Below are positions 24,776-31,908 of a stretch of 43,105 bases of DNA, in pieces. Location: contig JBFWLP010000016.1 of assembly GCA_050252075.1 (NCBI GenBank), positions 1 to 43,105 on the forward strand, given 5' to 3'. The stretch is from JAAYGT01 sp050252075 (lineage in GTDB: Bacteria > Pseudomonadota > Gammaproteobacteria > Burkholderiales > Burkholderiaceae_B). The notes beneath the pieces were generated by a model. That model was not told the origin of the DNA. It did no database searches and worked only from the letters and a program-made list of their open reading frames with translations. The translations under genes and the position numbers were made by a program. Numbering within the stretch: position 1 is the first letter of the stretch; every line of letters starts with the position of its first letter.

Positions 24776-25657
24776 ATGAATCGTTTGCAGGATACGGATT
24801 TTGACAGCCTTTTGCCGCCCCTGACGCTTACGCGCAGGGGCTTTATTGCAACATCCCTGGCGGGCGGGTTCGCGCTTGCGGCCGGCCCTGTTCAGGCATC
24901 GACGGTTATTTCCACACCGACCGACGGATTGACCGCCGGCGAAATCCAGTTGCCGACATCCGACGGCAACATTCCAGCCTATCGGGCGATGCCGGCCGGT
25001 AAAACCAATTTACCCGTCATTCTGGTGGTCCAGGAAATCTTCGGCGTTCACGAGTACATCAAAGATGTATGCCGGCGGCTGGCCAAGGCGGGGTATCTGG
25101 CCATCGCGCCCGAACTGTATGCGCGGCAGGGAGATCCCACCCGTTACACGGAAATCAGCAAGTTGATCAGCGAGCTCGTCAACACCGTGCCCGACGCCCA
25201 GGTAATGTCCGACCTCGATGCGGCCGTGGCGTGGGCAGGCAAGAACGGCGGCAAGGCCGATGCCGTGGGTATTACCGGTTTTTGCTGGGGCGGGCGCATA
25301 ACCTGGCTGTACGCTGCACACAACCCGAACGTAAAAGCGGGCGTGGCGTGGTACGGCCGGCTGGTGGGCAATGCCGATACCCTGCGTCCGACCCACCCGG
25401 TCGATATTGCCGCCAAGCTGCATGGGCCGGTACTGGGTTTGTACGGGGGGCAGGACACCGGCATTCCGCTGGATACCGTAGACGCCATGAAAAAAGCGCT
25501 GGCGCAAGGTGATGCCGCCGCCAAGGCCTCGGAGTTCGTTATTTACCCCGATGCTCCGCATGCGTTTCATGCCGACTACCGGCCCAGTTATCGCGAGGAA
25601 GCAGCCCAAGACGGCTGGAAGCGTGCAGTCGCCTGGTTTGACAGCCACCTTCGCTAA
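24776..25657 (+). CDS. Tat-exported dienelactone-hydrolase family protein
   Basis: This 293-residue alpha/beta hydrolase has its catalytic set visible: nucleophile C170 in GFCWGGR, D227 in GLYGGQDTG, H262 in YPDAPHAFHADYRPSY, and E87 in VVQEIFGVHEYI. These match dienelactone hydrolases, which open enol-lactones. The N-terminus carries a twin-arginine signal: LTRRGFIATSLAGGFALAAGPVQA, with R20-R21 and an AxA-type cleavage region, so the enzyme should act in the periplasm. It is 108 bases downstream of mhpE on the same strand, without a clear terminator between. The ATG at 24776 has GGGAG upstream. The 3' end overlaps the convergent oxygenase gene by 4 bases. Opening of a lactone before TRAP import is an attractive but unproven role. 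Confidence 0.88.
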   Translation: MNRLQDTDFDSLLPPLTLTRRGFIATSLAGGFALAAGPVQASTVISTPTDGLTAGEIQLPTSDGNIPAYRAMPAGKTNLPVILVVQEIFGVHEYIKDVCRRLAKAGYLAIAPELYARQGDPTRYTEISKLISELVNTVPDAQVMSDLDAAVAWAGKNGGKADAVGITGFCWGGRITWLYAAHNPNVKAGVAWYGRLVGNADTLRPTHPVDIAAKLHGPVLGLYGGQDTGIPLDTVDAMKKALAQGDAAAKASEFVIYPDAPHAFHADYRPSYREEAAQDGWKRAVAWFDSHLR

Positions 25658-26274
25658 AACACGCCATGGTCTGTGCGGAACCACCCGGTCAGGCTCCATC
25701 GGGTGCGTCCGCAGGCGGCAACCTCGTGGGGTACGAGATCGCTACGGAACAACACCAGGCGACCGAACGTGGGCAGCAGGCGCTGCAATGGCCGGCTGTC
25801 GTCGACGGGGTCGTAGATCACCAGCTCGCCGCCGTCCGCCGGCAGCCAGTGGGTGTTCAGGTACAGTACCAGCGAGATACGCCGGGCGGTCTGGTCGCGA
25901 TGCTGGTCCCGGTGTTTGATGTAACCGCTGCCCGCCGGGTAGCGGGCAAAATGGAACTCGGCGTTATTCAGGCCCAGAAACAAGTCCTGATTCAACGTTT
26001 GCTGCAGCAAGGCGGCCCATTGGCGAAACCGCTGTATGGCAGGCCGCGTGTCGGTGCTTTTCAGCCAGTATATGGCATCACCGCGAATAGCATCGTTGCG
26101 TGTATGGTTCAGTCCGCGCCCGATGCCGGCGTCGTGAAAGACGCCCTGGTTCCAGAGCTGCCGGGCGTCGTCCAGCAGCCGGGTGCAGTCGGCCGACGGA
26201 AAAAGCGTGTCGGACCAGGCCCAGCCTTGGTCGGCCAGTTGATCCAGAAGAGTGGAAATAGGGGTGGGGGCCAC
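25654..26274 (-). CDS. 2-oxoglutarate/Fe(II)-dependent oxygenase (prolyl-4-hydroxylase-like fold)
   Basis: This 206-residue protein has the facial triad of the 2OG-Fe(II) superfamily: H121-x-D123 in KHRDQHRD and H183 in LVPHEVAACGR, with a following arginine (R192) to bind the 2OG carboxylate (RWSLTGWFR). The preceding FHFARYPAGSGYIKHRDQ is the usual strand-turn of P4Hc/SM-20-like proteins. The substrate is unknown; such small bacterial members modify proteins, RNA-associated factors or small molecules. It is convergent with the dienelactone-hydrolase gene and shares a 4-base stop overlap, so it is probably not part of the catabolic operon. No ribosome-binding site is striking before the ATG at 26274. 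Confidence 0.82.
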   Translation of the reverse strand: MAPTPISTLLDQLADQGWAWSDTLFPSADCTRLLDDARQLWNQGVFHDAGIGRGLNHTRNDAIRGDAIYWLKSTDTRPAIQRFRQWAALLQQTLNQDLFLGLNNAEFHFARYPAGSGYIKHRDQHRDQTARRISLVLYLNTHWLPADGGELVIYDPVDDSRPLQRLLPTFGRLVLFRSDLVPHEVAACGRTRWSLTGWFRTDHGVF

Positions 26275-26387
26275 GACACAACCCGTTAGAAAGGCTCGCT
26301 TGCGCGCGTGCCGCGATTATACGGGTTGGCACGGTGCGCACGACGTACAATACAGGCGTAAGCATTTTTTACTTGGGGTTCATGGTC

Positions 26388-26522
26388 ATGACGTCCGGCG
26401 ACTGGATTGTGGTGGGTATATTTGGCATTGGCGTGCTGTGTTCGCTTTCCTTGCTGGCCTGGTTGGTGCGTACCATCAAGCGCGACAAGCGTGCCGGGGA
26501 CAAACCGCAGGGAATGCGGTAA
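26388..26522 (+). CDS. 44-residue single-pass membrane peptide
   Basis: The frame encodes MTSGDWIVVGIFGIGVLC followed by further hydrophobic residues (SLSLLAWLVRTI) and a basic tail (KRDKRAGDKPQGMR). This is one transmembrane helix with a cytoplasmic positive tail. The ATG at 26388 has GGGG (26375-26378) 9 bases upstream; an ATG at 26382 in the same frame is only 3 bases from it. The gene sits alone between a divergent oxygenase and an aminotransferase. I do not recognise a family. Coding is supported by the ribosome-binding site, the clean helix and the stop-bounded frame, but it remains hypothetical. Confidence 0.55.
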   Translation: MTSGDWIVVGIFGIGVLCSLSLLAWLVRTIKRDKRAGDKPQGMR

Positions 26523-26571
26523 TCTAACCCGTTAATTTTTACCTTTGTTCTTTCGCGGACTTTTCAGAATC

Positions 26572-27771
26572 ATGGACTTCCCAGCCATCCACACCACTTT
26601 TTCGCAGCGCGCTCAAAAACTCACCAGCTCCACCATCCGAGAGATTCTGAAAGTTACGGAACGCCCCGAGATCATTTCGTTTGCCGGTGGCTTGCCTTCA
26701 CCGCAAGGGTTTCCCGTACAAGTCATCAACGATGCCTTCGACCGTGTTCTGGCATCGGCCGGAATGTCGGCATTGCAGTACGGCCCCACCGAAGGGTATG
26801 CGCCCCTGCGCGCCTGGGTGGCCGAAGACTTGAAGCGAACCGGTGCCGACGACGTATCGCCCGACGAAGTGCTTATTGTGTCGGGGTCGCAGCAGGCACT
26901 CGACATGCTGGGCAAACTGTTTATCGATCCCGGCAGCAAAGTGCTGGTCGAGGCACCAAGCTATCTGGGTGCGCTGCAGTCATTTTCCTTGTTTGAGCCC
27001 CAGTACGCGGCGGTGCCCACCGACAGCGGCGGGCTGATCCCCGAGAGCCTGACCCCTCAGCTTTGCGCCGACGCACGGTTCATCTATGCCTTGCCGAATT
27101 TTCAGAACCCCACCGGCCTGACGCTGAACTTGCAGCGCCGGCATGCACTGGTGGAGCGTTGTGCCGAAATGGGGCTGCCCATTGTGGAAGACGACCCCTA
27201 CGGCGAGCTGCGCTACGAAGGTGAACCCCAGCCCAGCCTGTTGGGCCTGGGCCGTCAGGCTGGTGCAACCGTCATTCGTCTGGGATCCTTCTCGAAGGTG
27301 CTGGCTCCCGGCTTGCGGCTGGGCTACATTGTGGCGCCGCGCCCCATTATCGCCAAACTGGTTCAAATCAAGCAGGCTACCGATCTGCACACCGCCACAC
27401 TGACCCAAATGGCAGTATACGAAACGGTAAAAAGCGGTTTTCTGGCCACCCATTTGCCCAAGGTGCGCGAGCTGTACAAGCAGCAGTGCGGCTTCATGCT
27501 GTCGGCCATGGACGACCATTTCCCCGCCACGGCGTCCTGGACGCGCCCCACCGGCGGCATGTTCATCTGGGTCACCTTGCCCGACTCGATCGACGGCACC
27601 GAGCTGCTGGCACGTGCCGTTGAACAACATGTTGCCTTTGTTCCCGGCGCGCCGTTCTATGCCGGTGTCGAGCCGAAGAAAAACACCTTGCGCCTCAGTT
27701 TCGTTACCGTGGCCGAAGACAAAATCCGGGAAGGTATCGCCATTTTGGGTCAACTGATCAAGGCCTCCTAG
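26572..27771 (+). CDS. PLP-dependent aminotransferase, class I/II (2-aminoadipate/aromatic transaminase-like)
   Basis: This 399-residue fold-type I enzyme shows the PLP residues: N179 in LPNFQNPTG, D207 and Y210 in VEDDPYGELRYEG, and Schiff-base K242 in LGSFSKVLAPGLRLGYI. The opening (SSTIREILKVTERPEIISFAGGLPSPQGFP) is characteristic of the LysN/2-aminoadipate and MocR-like aminotransferase branch, here without a DNA-binding domain. These enzymes have broad amino-donor ranges. The ATG at 26572 gives the usual N-terminus; an in-frame TTG at 26545 was rejected. ubiA follows 25 bases later on the same strand. The physiological substrate is not evident. Confidence 0.88.
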   Translation: MDFPAIHTTFSQRAQKLTSSTIREILKVTERPEIISFAGGLPSPQGFPVQVINDAFDRVLASAGMSALQYGPTEGYAPLRAWVAEDLKRTGADDVSPDEVLIVSGSQQALDMLGKLFIDPGSKVLVEAPSYLGALQSFSLFEPQYAAVPTDSGGLIPESLTPQLCADARFIYALPNFQNPTGLTLNLQRRHALVERCAEMGLPIVEDDPYGELRYEGEPQPSLLGLGRQAGATVIRLGSFSKVLAPGLRLGYIVAPRPIIAKLVQIKQATDLHTATLTQMAVYETVKSGFLATHLPKVRELYKQQCGFMLSAMDDHFPATASWTRPTGGMFIWVTLPDSIDGTELLARAVEQHVAFVPGAPFYAGVEPKKNTLRLSFVTVAEDKIREGIAILGQLIKAS

Positions 27772-27796
27772 TGTTGTTGCCTGTCTCGAACGCTTT

Positions 27797-28783
27797 ATGA
27801 CGCTTCACCGCCCTGAAAAACCGGTTCACCAGAAAGTGGCGAAGTCGCTGCCCGAGCGCGAATCGGGCGTTCCCGACCTGGCCGACATGCGGCCCGACGA
27901 CTGGGTAGAGCGCCGGCTGCCCCGGTCATGGGGGCCTTACGCGCGTTTATGCCGGCTCGACCGGCCGGTGGGAACCTGGCTTACCTTGTTGCCGTGTCTG
28001 GCCGCGCTGGTGCAGGCGGCCGATGGCTGGCCCGACATTTTCCGGGTGATCATTTTTTCGCTGGGTGCCCTGTTGATGCGCGGCGTGGGCTGCTGCTTCA
28101 ACGATATTTTCGATCGCAATTTTGACAACCAGGTCGAGCGAACCCGGTTTCGCCCGCTCACCAGCGGTCAGCTAAGCTTAAAGAACGCCCTGTGGTTTGT
28201 ATTTGCCCAACTGGTGGTGTGTGCATTGCTGTTGTTTGCCCTGAACCCCTATAGCCGGTGGCTGGCGGTGGCCCTGGTGCCAATTGTGATCGTTTACCCG
28301 TTGTGCAAGCGTTTTACCTACTGGCCGCAAGTGGTGCTGGGTATCGGATTTAACTGGGGCATGCTGATGGCATGGTCCGACACGCAAAATACGGTGCCTT
28401 TGCCCGCGATTGCCATGTGGGCCGGCGCCGTGTTGTGGCAGGTCGGCTATGACTCCATTTACGCGTATGTGGATGTACGCGACGACTTGAAGCTTGGTCT
28501 GCATTCGACTGCCATGCGCTTTGCCGACAAGGGCAAACAATGGATCAGCGGTTTTTATGTGGCGACAGTGGCGCTATGGCTTTACGCCGGCATCGGCATG
28601 GCCATGGACTGGCCCTACTACATTGTGCTGGCTGCCATTGCAGGCCATTTCATCTGGCAAATGCGTGTTTTCAGCCTGGCGCGCCCCGATCGGAATTTCA
28701 TGCTGTTTCGCTCGAATATGACCGTAGGAATTTTGCTGCTGGCGGCGGCGCTGGCGGGCACCGTGGTATTGGGCGGCCGGTAA
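27797..28783 (+). CDS. ubiA: 4-hydroxybenzoate polyprenyltransferase
   Basis: UbiA prenylates 4-hydroxybenzoate in ubiquinone biosynthesis at the inner membrane. The 328-residue protein has the two aspartate-rich Mg2+-prenyl-diphosphate motifs: NDIFDRNFDNQVERTRFRPLTSG and, in the second half, YAYVDVRDDLKLGLHSTAMRFAD. Eight or nine hydrophobic helices surround them. The N-terminal about 55 residues are hydrophilic and longer than in E. coli, which is common in Burkholderiales. The ATG at 27797 is the natural first start. The gene is followed by a strong GC-rich hairpin at 28848-28881. Confidence 0.96.
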   Translation: MTLHRPEKPVHQKVAKSLPERESGVPDLADMRPDDWVERRLPRSWGPYARLCRLDRPVGTWLTLLPCLAALVQAADGWPDIFRVIIFSLGALLMRGVGCCFNDIFDRNFDNQVERTRFRPLTSGQLSLKNALWFVFAQLVVCALLLFALNPYSRWLAVALVPIVIVYPLCKRFTYWPQVVLGIGFNWGMLMAWSDTQNTVPLPAIAMWAGAVLWQVGYDSIYAYVDVRDDLKLGLHSTAMRFADKGKQWISGFYVATVALWLYAGIGMAMDWPYYIVLAAIAGHFIWQMRVFSLARPDRNFMLFRSNMTVGILLLAAALAGTVVLGGR

Positions 28784-28847
28784 ACATCTGGGTGCTTCCC
28801 CGTATGGCACCATCGCGCACACTGCATTACCATTAACAGGTTTGGTC

Positions 28848-28881
28848 GGCAGGTGCCTGGGCGTTGTCCAGGCACCTTGCC
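28848..28881 (+). repeat. Long GC-rich hairpin between ubiA and the GMC oxidoreductase
   Basis: AGGTGCCTGG (28851-28860) and CCAGGCACCT (28868-28877) form a perfect 10-pair stem with a 7-base loop, extended by GGC/GCC across one bulged T. No T-run follows. It ends 28 bases before the GMC start, so it may end ubiA transcripts or act in the leader of the next gene. Confidence 0.6.
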
Positions 28882-28909
28882 CAACATTATTGCCTCGGAG
28901 ACAGTCATC

Positions 28910-30535
28910 ATGGTGGATTCCACCGCGCAGGAAGTTCAGCTGGAGTTCGACTACGTTATTGTCGGTGCGGGGTCGGCGGGCTGCCTGCTGGCGAATCGCT
29001 TGTCGGCTGATCCGGCCAACCGTGTGCTTCTGCTGGAAGCGGGCGGCCGCGACACCTGGCGCTGGATCCACATTCCGGTGGGGTATCTGTACTGCATTGG
29101 CAATCCGCGCACTGACTGGTGCTATTCCACCGAGCCCGATCCGGGGTTGAACGGCCGTCAGCTGGGTTACCCGCGCGGCCGTGTGCTCGGCGGCAGTTCC
29201 GCCATCAATGGCATGATCTACATGCGCGGTCAGGCGGCCGATTACGACGGCTGGGAGTCCAAGGGCAATACCGGCTGGGGCTGGAAAGACGTGCTGCCGG
29301 TTTTCAAGCGTGTCGAAGACCACCATCTGGGCGCGTCCGAGTTTCATGGCGCCGGCGGGGAATGGCGCGTTGAGCGTCAGCGTTTGTCCTGGGATATCCT
29401 GAACGCGTTTCAGCAGGCGGCCGCGCAGGCTGGCATTGCCCCCACCGACGACTTCAATCGGGGCGACAACGAAGGCTGCGGCTACTTCGAGGTCAACCAG
29501 CGAACCGGTGTACGCTGGACATCGGCCAAGGCCTTCCTGCATCCGGTCGCCGACCGGCCGAATTTAACCGTATTTACCGAAGCCCAGGCACGGCAGATCG
29601 ATTTCAGCGGCAAACGCGCCACCGGCATTCGTTTTGTGCGCAAAGGCCAAAAATTCCTGGCTCGCGCCAAGTCAGAAGTCATTCTTTGTGCAGGTGCCAT
29701 TGGCTCAGCGCAGCTGTTGCAGGTATCGGGTGTGGGGCCGGGCCATTTGCTGCAGTCGCTTCAAATTCCGGTGGTGCACGATCTGCCGGGTGTGGGCCAG
29801 AACCTGCAGGATCACCTGCAGCTGCGCATTGTTTACAAAGTGCAAGGTGCAAAAACCCTGAACACCATGGCCAACTCCATGTGGGGCAAGCTGGTGATGG
29901 GCATGCAGTATGTCTTTCAGAAAAAAGGCCCCCTGACCATGGCACCCTCGCAACTGGGGGCGTTTGCCCGATCAGGGCCCGAGCAGGACCGCGCCAATGT
30001 CGAATACCATGTGCAGCCCCTGTCGCTGGAGCGGTTCGGCGAAGGCCTGCACACCTTCCCGGCCATGACCGCATCGGTGTGTAATCTGCGTCCGTCCAGC
30101 CGCGGGTCGGTAACCATCAAAACGCCGCATGCCGCCGACGCACCGGCTATTTTGTGCAACTATCTGGCCACACCCGACGACCTGAAAGTGGCCGCCGACA
30201 GTATTCGGCTCACGCGCACCATTATGGCTCAGCCCGCCTTGGCAGCCTATCGGCCAGAAGAATACAAGCCGGGCATGCATATCGCGTCCCAGGAAGATCT
30301 TGAAAAGGCGGCGGGCGATATCGGTACCACCATCTTTCATCCGGTGGGAACCTGCAAAATGGGAATGGACTCCATGGCGGTGGTTGACCCCCAGTTGCGT
30401 GTGCACGGCATCGAGGGCTTGCGTGTGATCGATGCGTCGATCATGCCGACCATTACGTCGGGCAACACCAATTCCCCCACCATCATGATCGCCGAAAAAG
30501 GGGCTGATATGATACTGGGCACAAAACAACTGTAA
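28910..30535 (+). CDS. GMC-family FAD oxidoreductase (choline/alcohol dehydrogenase-like)
   Basis: This 541-residue flavoprotein has the N-terminal Rossmann motif DYVIVGAGSAGCLLANRL and the ADP-binding LLLEAGG. GMC signature 1 is YPRGRVLGGSSAINGMIYMRG and signature 2 is in LCAGAIGSAQLLQVSGVG. The C-terminal catalytic region has H in FHPVGTCKMG and TSGNTNSPTIMIAEKGADMI. It is closest in style to the choline dehydrogenase/alcohol dehydrogenase group, where substrates range from choline to polyethylene glycol and aliphatic alcohols. The ATG at 28910 has GGAG 9 bases upstream. A longer frame back to 28853 would run into the hairpin and was rejected. No betaine-pathway genes are adjacent, so BetA is not assigned. 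Confidence 0.9.
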   Translation: MVDSTAQEVQLEFDYVIVGAGSAGCLLANRLSADPANRVLLLEAGGRDTWRWIHIPVGYLYCIGNPRTDWCYSTEPDPGLNGRQLGYPRGRVLGGSSAINGMIYMRGQAADYDGWESKGNTGWGWKDVLPVFKRVEDHHLGASEFHGAGGEWRVERQRLSWDILNAFQQAAAQAGIAPTDDFNRGDNEGCGYFEVNQRTGVRWTSAKAFLHPVADRPNLTVFTEAQARQIDFSGKRATGIRFVRKGQKFLARAKSEVILCAGAIGSAQLLQVSGVGPGHLLQSLQIPVVHDLPGVGQNLQDHLQLRIVYKVQGAKTLNTMANSMWGKLVMGMQYVFQKKGPLTMAPSQLGAFARSGPEQDRANVEYHVQPLSLERFGEGLHTFPAMTASVCNLRPSSRGSVTIKTPHAADAPAILCNYLATPDDLKVAADSIRLTRTIMAQPALAAYRPEEYKPGMHIASQEDLEKAAGDIGTTIFHPVGTCKMGMDSMAVVDPQLRVHGIEGLRVIDASIMPTITSGNTNSPTIMIAEKGADMILGTKQL

Positions 30536-30586
30536 ATATTTTCTGCATTTCATTAATAAAAATACGATTGGCATTGGGTTGTTCTC

Positions 30587-31855
30587 ATGACTGGTTTCAT
30601 TGAATATCTGGCGACGGCACTGTTTGCCATCGCAATCGTTCACACGTTCTCGGTTCCTGTTTTTGCGAGGCTGGCCAATCGCGGCGGGCCCCATGCGGGT
30701 CTTTGGCACCTGCTTTCCGAGGTTGAGGCCGTCTTCGGTGTGTGGGCCTGCGTGCTGTTGGCGGCCATGGCACTGCTGGCGGGCGTCGACGACATGGTGG
30801 CTTATGTTGACACGCGCAATTTCACCGAGCCGGCGTTTGTGTTCGTCATCATGGTCGTGGCGGCCAGCCGCCCCATCCTGGAACTGGTCAATACCCTGGT
30901 CAAAGGGCTGGCACGTGCACTTCCTTTGCGCAACGAACTGGCCATGTTCTTTGTGACCTTGTCATTCGTACCGTTGGCCGGATCATTCATTACCGAGCCG
31001 GCCGCCATGACGTTGGCGGCCTTGCTGCTGCGTCAAGCCTATTTCCGTCGTCCCGGGCAGGCCGGCTTCAAATACATGACGCTAGGCGTTTTGTTCGTGA
31101 ACGTGTCTATTGGCGGGGTCCTGACAGCCTATGCAGCGCCTCCCGTGCTGATGGTGGCACAAACATTCAATTGGGACACCGCCTACATGGCCACGCACTT
31201 CGGGTGGCGTGCGGCGATTGCCGTGGTCTTTAATGCCGCCGCTCTAACCTTTATTTGCCGCAAGTACTTGCTTGACGGCAGCATTGGCGAGCCCGAGCCC
31301 GAAGAAGGGGCGGTGGTGCGGCCCCCGGTACCTGCTGTTGTCATCCTCATTCACCTTCTGTTTCTTGTGGGGGTGGTGCTTTCGGCGCATCATCCGGTGG
31401 TGTTTCTTGGGTTCATGATGCTCTTCATCGGCTATGCCCACGCCTACCATAAGCATCAGAACCCCTTGTTGATTCGCGAAGGGCTCATGGTGGGTTTCTT
31501 TCTGGCCGGCTTGGTGTTGCTGGGCGGTTTGCAGAAATGGTGGCTCCAAGACCTTCTGGCGGGGCTGTCCCCCACGGTGCTGTATTGGGGGGCCACTTTC
31601 CTTACGGCCATCACGGATAACGCCGCCCTGACGTATCTGGGTTCGCTGGTCGAGGGCACGGACGAACTGTGGCGTTATATGCTGGTTGCCGGTGCGGTTA
31701 CCGGCGGCGGTCTTACCGTTATTGCCAATGCCCCCAACCCTGCAGGGTTTTCCATTCTGAAGGGTTGCTTTCCCGATGGGGCGATCTCGCCACTGTATTT
31801 GTTGCTGTCGGCTCTGGGGCCAACGCTGGTGGCGGCTGTCCTGTTTCTGCTTTAG
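30587..31855 (+). CDS. Putative Na+/H+ antiporter (Na_H_antiport_2-like)
   Basis: This 422-residue protein has 10-12 hydrophobic helices. Recognisable stretches include FARLANRGGPHAGLWHLLSEVEAVFGVWAC, PLAGSFITEPAAMTLAALLLR, FVNVSIGGVLTAYAAPPVLMVA, GATFLTAITDNAALTYLGSLVEG and IANAPNPAGFSILKG. They match a family annotated as putative Na+/H+ antiporters and related to ArsB/NhaD-type carriers. Ion selectivity is not proven by sequence. It follows the GMC gene by 51 AT-rich bases and faces the MocR-type regulator gene tail to tail. A ribosome-binding site before the ATG is weak. Confidence 0.75.
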   Translation: MTGFIEYLATALFAIAIVHTFSVPVFARLANRGGPHAGLWHLLSEVEAVFGVWACVLLAAMALLAGVDDMVAYVDTRNFTEPAFVFVIMVVAASRPILELVNTLVKGLARALPLRNELAMFFVTLSFVPLAGSFITEPAAMTLAALLLRQAYFRRPGQAGFKYMTLGVLFVNVSIGGVLTAYAAPPVLMVAQTFNWDTAYMATHFGWRAAIAVVFNAAALTFICRKYLLDGSIGEPEPEEGAVVRPPVPAVVILIHLLFLVGVVLSAHHPVVFLGFMMLFIGYAHAYHKHQNPLLIREGLMVGFFLAGLVLLGGLQKWWLQDLLAGLSPTVLYWGATFLTAITDNAALTYLGSLVEGTDELWRYMLVAGAVTGGGLTVIANAPNPAGFSILKGCFPDGAISPLYLLLSALGPTLVAAVLFLL

Positions 31856-31908
31856 CGGCCTTCAGGCGGCGGCCGGAAACCACGCCCGCCCCGAGCCGCT
31901 AACCCCGG

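Noticed and set aside
26326..26351. TTGGCA and TACAAT as a promoter for the small membrane peptide
   Set aside because: The spacer is 14 bases, too short for a normal sigma-70 promoter.
28910..30535. Naming the GMC enzyme choline dehydrogenase (BetA)
   Set aside because: The family motifs fit, but no betaine aldehyde dehydrogenase, BetI or choline transporter gene is nearby, and GMC substrates vary widely.
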